From: CAYOMP01 sp964405075 | Lineage (GTDB): Bacteria > Bacillota > Clostridia > Lachnospirales > Lachnospiraceae | Length of the DNA stretch: 25,741 nucleotides | Direction of reading: 5' to 3' | Assembly (NCBI GenBank): GCA_964405075.1 | Contig: CAYOMP010000027.1 | Location: forward strand, 1 to 25,741 | Shown: one piece after another, positions 1 through 7,624 of the stretch | Layout of the letters: each line of letters starts with the position of its first letter | How positions within the stretch are numbered: the stretch's first letter is position 1 | Program-made: the position numbers and the translations under genes | The notes under the pieces: model-generated | What the model saw: the letters and a program-made list of their open reading frames with translations, nothing else | Told to the model about the DNA's origin: nothing | The model's database searches: none

Positions 1-76
1 CAATGGGAAAAAGGTACTTTTAATAAAGAAAAACTGATTTTTATAGGCAAAAATCTTTATAAAAGCCTTAATTTTG

Positions 77-105
77 TTGAAAAAGCTAACAGCTTAGCTT
101 ATAAT
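77..105 (+). promoter_or_regulatory. SigA-type promoter for thyA-folA
   Basis: TTGAAA (77-82) and TATAAT (100-105) are separated by 17 nt, which is near consensus. Transcription would start near 112, leaving a leader of about 20 nt with a GGAGG-type site before the ATG at 133. The spacer holds a short AAGCT-AAC-AGCTT inverted repeat. The frame of thyA stays open upstream to base 1, but the promoter makes coding there unlikely. Confidence 0.75.
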
Positions 106-132
106 CAAAGGGATGAAAAGTGGAGGTGTACT

Positions 133-981
133 ATGAGTTTAGCAGACAAGATTTTTATAGATATGTGTAAAGATATATTAGAAAATGGTGTGAGTACGGA
201 AGGCGAAAAAGTACGACCAAAGTGGGAAGATGGTTCCTATGCGTATACCATCAAAAAATTTGGTGTAGTTAACAGATATGATTTATCTAAAGAATTTCCT
301 GCGATGACTCTTAGGAAGACAGGGATTAAAAGTTGTACAGATGAAATGCTTTGGATTTGGCAGAAGAAATCCAATAATGTTAATGATTTAAGTACTCATA
401 TTTGGGATAGTTGGGCAGATGAGAATGGTTCCATTGGTAAAGCATATGGTTATCAAATGCAGGTTAAGCACCAATACAAAGAGGGTATGATGGATCAGGT
501 TGACAGGGTTATTTATGATTTGAAGAATAATCCATACAGTAGACGAATTATGACTAACATTTATGTGCATGAAGATTTACATGAAATGAATTTGTATCCG
601 TGTGCATATAGTGTTACATTTAATACTACCAAGGAAAAAGGCAGTGATAAGTTAAAATTAAATGCAATTTTGAATCAGCGTTCCCAGGATGTCTTAGCCG
701 CTAATAATTGGAATGTGTGTCAATATGCTGTATTGGTTCATATGTTAGCACAGGTTTGTGATATGGTTCCGGGAGAGTTAGTGCACGTAATTGCAGATGC
801 TCATATTTATGACAGACATATACCTATCATAGAAGAATTGATTAAACGTCCAACTTATGATGCACCAAAGTTTTGGCTCAATCCGGATGTTAAAGATTTT
901 TATGAATTTACAACAGATGATGTTAAGTTGATAGACTACAAAACAGGAGAACAGATTAAGAATATACCAATAGCAGTATAG
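133..981 (+). CDS. thyA: Thymidylate synthase ThyA
   Basis: Makes dTMP from dUMP with methylene-tetrahydrofolate as carbon donor and reductant, producing dihydrofolate; cytosolic. The 282-aa protein carries the catalytic Cys157 in an LYPCAY context, the phosphate-binding pair R137-R138 (YSRR), the QRSQD motif at 182-186 and Asn194. The usual LGxPFN motif is replaced by LAANNWN. Length, the LWIWQKKSNNVNDL segment and the VKDFYEFTTDD C-terminal region resemble, from memory, the Bacillus subtilis ThyA / phage phi3T lineage more than E. coli ThyA. The start is set by GGAGG about 7 nt upstream and by the promoter at 77-105. Its stop codon is embedded in the Shine-Dalgarno sequence of folA, so the two enzymes of the thymidylate cycle are co-expressed. 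Family assignment is secure; the lineage remark is inference. Confidence 0.96.
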   Translation: MSLADKIFIDMCKDILENGVSTEGEKVRPKWEDGSYAYTIKKFGVVNRYDLSKEFPAMTLRKTGIKSCTDEMLWIWQKKSNNVNDLSTHIWDSWADENGSIGKAYGYQMQVKHQYKEGMMDQVDRVIYDLKNNPYSRRIMTNIYVHEDLHEMNLYPCAYSVTFNTTKEKGSDKLKLNAILNQRSQDVLAANNWNVCQYAVLVHMLAQVCDMVPGELVHVIADAHIYDRHIPIIEELIKRPTYDAPKFWLNPDVKDFYEFTTDDVKLIDYKTGEQIKNIPIAV

Positions 982-992
982 GAGGACATAAC

Positions 993-1484
993 ATGAATTT
1001 AATAGTTGCAGTAGATAATAACTGGGCAATTGGATATAAAGGGGATTTATTAGTGAGAATTCCGAATGATCACAAAATGTTTAGACAGGAAACCACAGGT
1101 AAAGTGGTAGTACTGGGAAGAAAGACGTTAGAAACTTTTCCTAACGGATTACCATTAAAAAATCGTACAAATATTATTCTTTCAACAAATAAAGATTACA
1201 AAGTAAATGACGCAATTGTCGTACATTCCATAGAGGAATTATTGGAAGAAGTTAAAAAGTATAATACTGAGGATGTATACATTATTGGAGGAGATTCTAT
1301 TTATAAGCAGATGCTTCCATACTGTGATGTGGCTCATGTAACCAGAATCGACCATAACTATGATGCAGATGCTTATTTCCCTAATCTTGAAGAGAGTGGA
1401 GAATGGGAAATTACAAATGAAAGTGATGAAATGACATACTTTGATCTGATTTATCAGTTTGTTAAGTATGAAAGAAAAAAGTAA
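993..1484 (+). CDS. folA: Dihydrofolate reductase
   Basis: Reduces dihydrofolate to tetrahydrofolate with NADPH, regenerating the cofactor that ThyA oxidises. The protein is 163 aa, normal for bacterial type I DHFR. Visible signatures are the N-terminal strand LIVAVDNNWAIG with the Trp of the Met20-type loop, the active-site acid D26 in IPNDHKMF, the NADPH-binding GRKT near residue 47, and VYIIGGDSIYKQM near residues 98-110. The start follows TAGGAGG, which overlaps the thyA stop (979-985), only 11 nt after thyA, so the two form one transcription unit. Nothing is odd in the protein. Confidence 0.96.
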   Translation: MNLIVAVDNNWAIGYKGDLLVRIPNDHKMFRQETTGKVVVLGRKTLETFPNGLPLKNRTNIILSTNKDYKVNDAIVVHSIEELLEEVKKYNTEDVYIIGGDSIYKQMLPYCDVAHVTRIDHNYDADAYFPNLEESGEWEITNESDEMTYFDLIYQFVKYERKK

Positions 1485-1526
1485 TCAGATATTAGTAAAT
1501 AAATCAGTTTTTAGGGGCGAGTATGA

Positions 1527-2477
1527 TTGGATAATTTTTTGTTTAGTTTGAATTCAACAATGCCGGTTTTTTTGGTAATTGTTATAGGATATATCTTAAA
1601 ACAAAAAGGTATGCTGAATGATGAGTTTGTAAGAGTTGCCAATAAGTTTAATTTTAAAGTGACACTGCCGGCACTTTTGATTAAGGATATTTCAAGTGCA
1701 AAGATTAAGGAAGTGTTTGATTATAAATATGTATTATATTGTGCAATAGTAACTCTTATATGTGTTAGTGTTATATGGCTGCTCTCTAAGATTTTTATAA
1801 AGGATAAATCAATTGTTGGAGCCTTTGTTCAGGCTTCATACAGAGGCAGTGCAGCAGTTCTTGGAATTGCATTTATTACCAATATGTATGGTAATTCAGG
1901 AATGGCGCCACTTATGATAATTGGTAGTGTCCCAATATATAATATATTTGCTGTAATAATATTGACATTTGAAGCTAATGGAAATACTAACATTGTTAAA
2001 AAGGATAAAATAAAGGCAGCCTTTATTAATATACTTAAAAATCCAATAATATGGGGAATATTTATAGGATTATTAATATCAATTACTGGAATTGAATTTC
2101 CAAAATTGATAAATAAAACCATATCTAATCTGGCATCAATGGCATCACCATTAGCGTTGATAGCTATTGGAGCTGGTTTTAAGGGAAGTGCGGCAATAAA
2201 AAAGATAAAACCAACTATTGCTGCTGCAATGATTAAACTAATGATTCAACCAGCATTATTTTTGCCTGTGGCAATTATGCTGGGGTTTACAAATGAAAAA
2301 TTAATTGCCATATTGGTGATGCTGGCTTCACCTACCACACCAAGTTGTTATATTATGGCAAAAAATATGGACAATGACGGAGAATTAACTTCTAGCGTAG
2401 TGGTGGCAACAACATTTCTTTCGGCATTTACATTGACATTTTGGGTATATATACTTAAGTCCTTAAATTTAATTTAG
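1527..2477 (+). CDS. AEC-family (auxin efflux carrier-type) permease
   Basis: A 316-aa polytopic membrane protein with about ten hydrophobic segments. The split organisation around a glycine/asparagine-rich centre and the C-terminal PTTPSCYIMAKNM segment are typical of the AEC (PF03547) family. Bacterial members export or import small organic anions such as malate; the substrate here cannot be told from sequence. The start is a TTG at 1527, 6 nt after AGGGGCGA; no in-frame ATG has a better site, and the next Met (residue 12) would remove part of the first membrane segment. It lies 42 nt after folA with no visible terminator, so it may be carried on the same transcript. No functional link to folate is apparent. 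Confidence 0.85.
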   Translation: MDNFLFSLNSTMPVFLVIVIGYILKQKGMLNDEFVRVANKFNFKVTLPALLIKDISSAKIKEVFDYKYVLYCAIVTLICVSVIWLLSKIFIKDKSIVGAFVQASYRGSAAVLGIAFITNMYGNSGMAPLMIIGSVPIYNIFAVIILTFEANGNTNIVKKDKIKAAFINILKNPIIWGIFIGLLISITGIEFPKLINKTISNLASMASPLALIAIGAGFKGSAAIKKIKPTIAAAMIKLMIQPALFLPVAIMLGFTNEKLIAILVMLASPTTPSCYIMAKNMDNDGELTSSVVVATTFLSAFTLTFWVYILKSLNLI

Positions 2478-2497
2478 TGAATGTAAAGAGGTAAAAA

Positions 2498-4330
2498 ATG
2501 GTACAAGCATATTCTAATGAACAGCTTTTTGAGATTGGCAGGAATAATTATCAAACTTTGTTATTTCATTGTGTAAAATTGAATAGTGAAGGTTACTGGA
2601 CTCAACCTGAGGCAGTAATGAAGCAATCCTTAAGTGACGTGCTGGATATGTATGTACAGTCTTTTTTGGTGATGTATGTAGCTAGTTTGCATGGTGAACA
2701 AAACACTAACTATAATTATATAAAGAAAATTACAGATAAGAATCTCCTTAATGTGACAGATGAGGGGATTTCAGAAACTGATATGGATGTGGCTAAAAAG
2801 CTTATGAAAGCCCCACCAATAATTATTCAGCTGTTTTGTTTACGAGATAATGAGAAAAAAACTAAGTCAGCAAAGATGTTTGTAGATACATTGATAAATA
2901 TCTTGATTTCTATGGCATATCTTAATCAACAGCAGGGAAAAGATGTTATAGAGTATATAAAGAATTATTATGAAAGAATAAGTGCATTTTTCGTAGATGA
3001 ATTTGAGAATTATGAGAATATAAATGAGAAGTTTATCTTTAAGAAAATATGTAATGTTAATTTTACATCAGGTTATACTGACGAAAATTATAAGTATCAG
3101 GAAGTTATTACTGAGGGAATTATTGAAAAAACAGTAGATAATTATACAGAGCATATAAAAATCAGTGATGAAAAAATAGATATATTTGATCACGAAGATA
3201 TTGAACAAATAAGTGAAAATGAAGAAATCACAGAACAACTGAATACTGAAAAGGCTTATGAAAATGCAATTTCTGAAAATGAAAAAGAAATGGAAGTTTC
3301 AGATATAAAGCCTGATGTGAAAGATAATGAAAAAGCCAATATTTCCAATACAAGTATAGAAAAACACTCTAAAAAACCCGCACTAAAGGATAATTTAGGC
3401 ATAGCAAAAACATTTGTGGCAACGGATGTTGAAGAAGTAGAAATGAAAAAACGTAAAGCGGAAGCTAGGGAAGCAGCTAAGAATGCCAGAATGGAAATGG
3501 AAGCAGCTAGGGAGGCTAAAAAGGCGGCATCTGTTGACAGACTAATGGAACAACTTAATGGACTAGTAGGATTGAGTGAAGTTAAGAAGGAAATGCAATC
3601 CTTGGTGAATCTTATTAAGGTTAGACGTCTTAGAAATACATATGATATGCCAATAATGGATATGTCATATCATATGGTGTTTACAGGTAACCCAGGTACA
3701 GGCAAAACCACCATTGCAAGGCTTGTTGCAGAGATATATAAGGAGTTAGGAGTGTTATCTAAAGGAACCTTTGTGGAAACTGACCGTTCTGGTTTGGTTG
3801 CACCATATATTGGGCAGACAGCATTGAAGGTTCAGGAGGTAGTTGAGAGTGCAAAGGGTGGAGTCTTATTCATAGATGAAGCATATGCATTAGCAGAAGG
3901 TGATGCTACTAATGATTTTGGAAAAGAAGCTATTGATACATTGGTTAAATTAATGGAAGATAATCGTAACGATTTGGTCATTATTGTAGCTGGTTATAAA
4001 GAAGATATGGATAATTTCTTAAAAACTAATCCAGGGTTAATTTCAAGATTTAATAAATTTATTAATTTTGAGGATTATTCAGATAAAGAATTAATTGAAA
4101 TATTAAATTCTATGGCAAGTAAGTACAATATTGTATTTGAGAAAAAAGCTATTGCAAAGATAAGAAGAAAGCTAAAAGCCATGGATGAAGAAAAACGTAA
4201 AGAGTTTGGTAATGCCAGAGGTATTAGAAATACTTTTGAAACTATTATTACTAATCAGGCAAATCGTATTGTAACTATTGAGGCTCCAACAAAAGAACAA
4301 TTATGCCAGATATTGGCTGAAGACGTATAA
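2498..4330 (+). CDS. CbxX/CfqX (SpoVK/EccA-like) AAA+ ATPase with novel N-terminal region
   Basis: A 610-aa protein in three parts. Residues 1 to about 185 are mostly helical, without signal peptide or membrane segment, and I do not recognise them. Residues about 185-345 are a low-complexity linker, acidic first, then a Lys/Arg/Ala/Glu-rich likely coiled coil. From about 350 there is a classic CbxX/CfqX AAA+ module: Walker A GNPGTGKT at 397-404, Walker B with FIDEAYAL at 458-465, a sensor-1-type strand followed by AGYKEDM, and the arginine-finger segment PGLISRFNKFINF. Such ATPases remodel protein or rubisco-type complexes (CbbX), act in type VII secretion (EccA) or in sporulation (SpoVK). 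None of those partners is nearby, so the target is unknown. It starts 20 nt after the transporter, with an AGAGG site, and is probably last in its operon because the hairpin at 4331 follows immediately. Confidence 0.87.
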   Translation: MVQAYSNEQLFEIGRNNYQTLLFHCVKLNSEGYWTQPEAVMKQSLSDVLDMYVQSFLVMYVASLHGEQNTNYNYIKKITDKNLLNVTDEGISETDMDVAKKLMKAPPIIIQLFCLRDNEKKTKSAKMFVDTLINILISMAYLNQQQGKDVIEYIKNYYERISAFFVDEFENYENINEKFIFKKICNVNFTSGYTDENYKYQEVITEGIIEKTVDNYTEHIKISDEKIDIFDHEDIEQISENEEITEQLNTEKAYENAISENEKEMEVSDIKPDVKDNEKANISNTSIEKHSKKPALKDNLGIAKTFVATDVEEVEMKKRKAEAREAAKNARMEMEAAREAKKAASVDRLMEQLNGLVGLSEVKKEMQSLVNLIKVRRLRNTYDMPIMDMSYHMVFTGNPGTGKTTIARLVAEIYKELGVLSKGTFVETDRSGLVAPYIGQTALKVQEVVESAKGGVLFIDEAYALAEGDATNDFGKEAIDTLVKLMEDNRNDLVIIVAGYKEDMDNFLKTNPGLISRFNKFINFEDYSDKELIEILNSMASKYNIVFEKKAIAKIRRKLKAMDEEKRKEFGNARGIRNTFETIITNQANRIVTIEAPTKEQLCQILAEDV

Positions 4331-4364
4331 ATGGGAAGAACTTATGCAAGTTCTTCCCATTTTT
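4331..4364 (+). terminator. Rho-independent terminator shared with the 3' end of the convergent ABC-F gene
   Basis: A perfect 13-bp inverted repeat (4331-4343 and 4348-4360) with an ATGC loop is followed by a short T run on the plus strand. It starts one base after the AAA gene stop codon. The right arm encodes the last residues (KWEELA-type end) and the loop side the stop of the minus-strand ABC-F gene. On the minus strand the trailing sequence is only weakly T-rich, so termination should be stronger for plus-strand transcription. Confidence 0.85.
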
Positions 4365-6252
4365 CATAAAGTGAGGCCAGTTCTTCTTCAACTGACATTT
4401 TTTCATCATTAAGCTTGACTAATTCAGCAACATTAGTTGCAATTTTTGGATCTGCAATTAGAACATCAAGTTCGGAATTTCTATTTTCAAGTTCCTCAAT
4501 ACGTTCTTCGACTTTCTTTAATTCGTTTTGCTGTTTGCGAAGTTTAGCCTGTTCTTCTTTTTGTTGTTTCCAATCCAGCTTAGTTGCAGTATCGGTAACT
4601 GGTGTTTCAATTTTTGCTTCTGTCGCAGGTGCATAGATGTTTGTTAATTCATCTTTTTTTTCTAAATAATAGTCATAGTTACCAATATAATTAACTAATG
4701 AATTGTTAGTTAAGTCTAATATTCTGGTTGCAGTTTTGTTAATAAAGTATCTATCATGGGATACATATAAAATAGTGCCGGTATATTGATTTAATGCATT
4801 TTCTAATATTTCCTTGGAAACAATATCTAAGTGGTTTGTAGGTTCATCAAGAATTAAGAAATTTGCTTCCGAAAGCATTAGTTTAGCCAATGACACACGT
4901 CCACGTTCTCCACCACTTAAATCAGCGATTTTTTTAAAAACATCATCATTTGTAAATAGAAAAGCGGCTAAAATATTTCTTATTTTCGTATTTGTTAAGT
5001 CAGGATAATCATCTGAAATCTCTTCGAATAGTGTTTTTTCTTTATGTAATACATTATGTTCCTGATCATAATAACCTATTTGAACTTTGCTACCCAGCTT
5101 AATCTTGCCGGAATCTGGAGCAATTATATTATTAATCATTTTGAGAATGGTAGTTTTTCCAGTACCATTGTTACCAATCAAAGCCACACGCTCACCGCGT
5201 TTAATGTCAAAATCTAAATTAGTAAATAGTGTATGTTCTCCAAAGGATTTTGATAGACCTTGTACTTCTAAAACATCATTTCCGCTTATTATCTGAGGCT
5301 CAAGAGATATTTTCATTTCTGACTTCACCTCTGTTGGTTTATCCAGAACCTCGATTTTTGCCAACATTTTTTCTCGACTCTCAGCTCGTTTGATTGATTT
5401 TTCTCTATTAAATGATTTGAGCTTTGCAATAACTTCCTCCTGATGCTTAATTTCTTGTTGTTGATTTAGGTAAGCCTTAATCTGTGATTCACGAAGTTTT
5501 GATTTTTTTTCACTATAATCAGAGTAGTTACCATTAAAAACAGTTCCATGTCCCATATCTAATTCTATAACCTTAGATACTACTCGGTTTAAGAAATATC
5601 TATCATGAGCCACAATAACAACTGCTCCGCTGTAGTTTAGAAGAAAAGTTTCTAACCAGGCAATTGAAGCCATATCCAAATGGTTAGTAGGTTCATCGAG
5701 TAGGATAACATCAGGCTTTGAAACTAGCAGTTTACCCAAAGATACACGGGTTTTTTGCCCACCGGACAGTGCAGAGACAGGCTTAGTGAATTCTGTTTCA
5801 TCAAAGCCTAACCCTTTTAGTATTCCTACAACTTCACTACGGTATGCGTATCCATTTTTTAATTCAAATTCGTGATTAGCGTTGTTGTAAGAATTTAACA
5901 TATTAGCAAGCTCGTTGCCTTCCATATGTTTCATGTCTTCTTCCATTTGGCGAAGTTTAGCTTCCAATTCTATAATGTCTTTCTTTGTTTCTAAAACCTC
6001 GTCATAAATGGTATTACTGCTGGATAGTTCCTGATGCTGTGCAAGATAACCTACAGTAGCACCTTTTGCAGTAATGACTTGTCCACTATCAGCAGCCATA
6101 TCACCGATTATAATTTTTAATAAAGTTGATTTGCCGGCACCATTAATACCAACGATGGCGGCTTTTTCACGTTCATTTATAGTAAAAGATACATCTTTTA
6201 GAATTTCATCTGTCCCAAAAGATTTGTATATGTTTTGACATGCTAAAATCAT
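4342..6252 (-). CDS. ABC-F family ATPase (ribosome-associated, YdiF/Uup-like)
   Basis: A soluble protein of 636 aa with two ABC domains and no membrane segments, as in ABC-F factors that act on the ribosome. Domain 1 has Walker A GINGAGKST at 35-43, signature LSGGQ near 162 and Walker B LLDEPTNHLD near 184. A charged linker with a probable helical hairpin (about 240-310) follows. Domain 2 has Walker A GNNGTGKTT at 360-368, LSGGE near 445 and LILDEPTNHLD. The C-terminal 70 residues are a Lys/Glu coiled coil as in the Uup/YdiF group. Some ABC-F proteins give antibiotic resistance; the length and coiled-coil tail fit a housekeeping type better, but sequence alone does not decide this. The start is the ATG at 6252 after AAGGAG (6258-6263); a longer GTG start at 6279 would sit at the predicted transcription start. 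Confidence 0.92.
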   Translation of the reverse strand: MILACQNIYKSFGTDEILKDVSFTINEREKAAIVGINGAGKSTLLKIIIGDMAADSGQVITAKGATVGYLAQHQELSSSNTIYDEVLETKKDIIELEAKLRQMEEDMKHMEGNELANMLNSYNNANHEFELKNGYAYRSEVVGILKGLGFDETEFTKPVSALSGGQKTRVSLGKLLVSKPDVILLDEPTNHLDMASIAWLETFLLNYSGAVVIVAHDRYFLNRVVSKVIELDMGHGTVFNGNYSDYSEKKSKLRESQIKAYLNQQQEIKHQEEVIAKLKSFNREKSIKRAESREKMLAKIEVLDKPTEVKSEMKISLEPQIISGNDVLEVQGLSKSFGEHTLFTNLDFDIKRGERVALIGNNGTGKTTILKMINNIIAPDSGKIKLGSKVQIGYYDQEHNVLHKEKTLFEEISDDYPDLTNTKIRNILAAFLFTNDDVFKKIADLSGGERGRVSLAKLMLSEANFLILDEPTNHLDIVSKEILENALNQYTGTILYVSHDRYFINKTATRILDLTNNSLVNYIGNYDYYLEKKDELTNIYAPATEAKIETPVTDTATKLDWKQQKEEQAKLRKQQNELKKVEERIEELENRNSELDVLIADPKIATNVAELVKLNDEKMSVEEELASLYEKWEELA

Positions 6253-6283
6253 AAATACTCCTTTCGTAATCGAAACCACATAT

Positions 6284-6311
6284 ATTATACAATATTATAA
6301 ACAAAAAACAA
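6284..6311 (-). promoter_or_regulatory. Promoter of the ABC-F gene
   Basis: On the minus strand TTGTTT (6311-6306) and TATAAT (6289-6284) are 16 nt apart, giving a start near 6277 and a leader of about 25 nt. The palindromic repeat beginning at 6313 abuts the -35 box. Confidence 0.6.
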
Positions 6312-6312
6312 G

Positions 6313-6474
6313 AACAAAGAATGTGCAAAGCACATTCTTGCACCGAGCGCAGTAATTTACGATATTTTACATCTTCGCGCGAGTGCGCAAATTGCACATA
6401 GTGCTTTTTATATCATAGGATACTCCAACATTTTATTACATTAATTCATCAAGGTATTTCCTGTGATATAAAAA
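6313..6474. repeat. Composite palindromic repeat, copy 1
   Basis: Three palindromic modules in a row. (a) A 10-bp hairpin AAGAATGTGC-AAA-GCACATTCTT at 6317-6339. (b) A GC-rich part containing CATCTTCGCG, with GCGC-GAGT-GCGC at 6377-6388 and GCAC-ATA-GTGC followed by T5 at 6394-6409. (c) A 16-bp inverted repeat, 6405-6420 with 6459-6474, with one G-T pair and a 38-nt loop. The order of shared motifs matches copy 2 at 6736. Such dispersed palindromes resemble REP/MITE-type elements; which class is not decided by two copies. Confidence 0.7.
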
Positions 6475-6516
6475 AATAGTGTGAGCTAATTTATGGGTAA
6501 AAGTATATAAAATAGC

Positions 6517-6546
6517 TTGTATACGATTATATTAAAGTTATATAAT
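6517..6546 (+). promoter_or_regulatory. Candidate promoter in the long spacer before the DUF1653 gene
   Basis: TTGTAT (6517-6522) and a perfect TATAAT (6541-6546) are 18 nt apart. The nearest plus-strand gene with a good ribosome site starts at 6932, so a transcript from here would carry a leader of about 380 nt that includes palindromic repeat copy 2. Between 6547 and 6735 I see no gene and no clear structure. Confidence 0.5.
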
Positions 6547-6735
6547 AGTAAGAAGGCAAAATAGATATACAATCTCTAAATTATGATTGAAATTAATTAA
6601 CCGCGAGATTTTTATGTGCCTTGAAAAAAGGGAATAATTTTAAGAAAAGTTATTGTTAAACAATTTAATTTGCCAAGCATACGACAAAAAAGGAGAAATA
6701 ACGAAAAAAGGCTTTTTGAAGAATATTATTTTTGT

Positions 6736-6869
6736 AACAAAGAATGTGCCTTGGCACATTCTTGCGCCGCTTTTGCGTCGTATTTTGCGACATTCTATTA
6801 CTGCAAAAGCGTGCGCATCTTCGCGGAGCGTTTTATTTGATAGGAAAGAATTTTCCTATCAAATAAAAC
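6736..6869. repeat. Composite palindromic repeat, copy 2
   Basis: Same order of modules as copy 1. (a) AAGAATGTGC-CTTG-GCACATTCTT at 6740-6763, followed by the same TTGC-purine-CCG boundary as copy 1. (b) A 13-bp stem with one bulge (6764-6776 with 6803-6816) enclosing a GTCG/CGAC hairpin, then CATCTTCGCG. (c) A perfect 18-bp stem with a GAAT loop, 6830-6847 and 6852-6869, corresponding to the TTTTAT...TAGGA / TCCT...ATAAAA stem of copy 1. A further 7-bp hairpin follows at 6870-6888. The strand on which it acts, if any, is unknown. Confidence 0.7.
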
Positions 6870-6931
6870 AACTTCTGAAAAAGAAGTTACAAAAACATCT
6901 GAAAATCAAATAAACATTAATAGGAGAGAAA

Positions 6932-7615
6932 ATGATGACAGAAAGAATTATAAAACAGGGACAGATTTATAAACACTTTAAGAATAAAATTTATCAAATT
7001 ATTGCAATTGCAAAACACTCTGAAACTAGGGAAAAATTAGTGATTTATCAGGCAATGTATGGGGATTATGGTGTTTATGCCAGACCATATGATATGTTTG
7101 CCAGTGAAGTTGATAGAGCTAAATATCCAGAAGTAAGACAGCAATATCGTTTTGAACTAATTGGCGAAGCTGGTGATGGACAGGATTATAGTATATATGC
7201 AAAAGGAAATTATGACTTTGCAAATAAGGATAATGACAGAAAGAGTGAAAAAGAAAATAGTAGTGTGATGAATAGCAAAGAAGCTAATACTTCTGAACAC
7301 AATGGAAATACAGTTGTTAATGAAACTGGTAATCCGTTGGATTATTCTACCGCTGTGACAGTATCCGAGGATGATTATGATGATGAGGGAGAAGTATCAC
7401 CTGTTTTACTGGATTTTTTAAACTTAGATACATATGAAGAAAAGTTAGAAATGTTTACTAATCTTAGGGATAAGATGGATGCTGAAATTATGACTAGCAT
7501 AGCCGTTGCATTAGATATAGGCTTAAAAGATGGAATGAACGAAAAAGAACAATATGAGTCCATTAAATCATGTTTACAGACGTTTGTAAGATTTGAAGAT
7601 AATAGAAAAAGGTAG
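6932..7615 (+). CDS. DUF1653-domain protein with helical C-terminal extension
   Basis: A 227-aa cytosolic protein of unknown function. Residues about 5-75 match the DUF1653 pattern: a GxIYKHFKNKIYQII start, then HSETREKLVIYQAMYGDYGVYARP and a MFASEVD segment, a small beta-barrel-like domain often found alone as an 80-residue protein. Residues about 85-160 are a polar, low-complexity linker rich in Asn, Ser, Glu and Asp. The last 65 residues form a separate predicted helical segment (LDFLNLDTYEEKLEMF...) that I do not recognise. AGGAGA at 6922-6927 serves either of two adjacent ATG codons (6932 and 6935), so the start may be one codon later. The next gene begins 9 nt downstream, so it probably heads an operon with the ThrE-type exporter. 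Confidence 0.8.
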   Translation: MMTERIIKQGQIYKHFKNKIYQIIAIAKHSETREKLVIYQAMYGDYGVYARPYDMFASEVDRAKYPEVRQQYRFELIGEAGDGQDYSIYAKGNYDFANKDNDRKSEKENSSVMNSKEANTSEHNGNTVVNETGNPLDYSTAVTVSEDDYDDEGEVSPVLLDFLNLDTYEEKLEMFTNLRDKMDAEIMTSIAVALDIGLKDGMNEKEQYESIKSCLQTFVRFEDNRKR

Positions 7616-7624
7616 CGTATAGTA

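Noticed and set aside
1..132. The thyA frame is open upstream to base 1, suggesting a longer or fused protein.
   Set aside because: A near-consensus promoter (77-105) and a good ribosome site precede the ATG at 133, and that ATG gives the family's normal N-terminus.
6252..6279. A longer GTG start for the ABC-F gene at 6279.
   Set aside because: It would coincide with the predicted transcription start, while ATG 6252 has AAGGAG at good spacing and the family's usual N-terminus.
6653..6913. An 86-codon reading frame on the plus strand.
   Set aside because: TTG start without a ribosome site, and most of it translates palindromic repeat copy 2.
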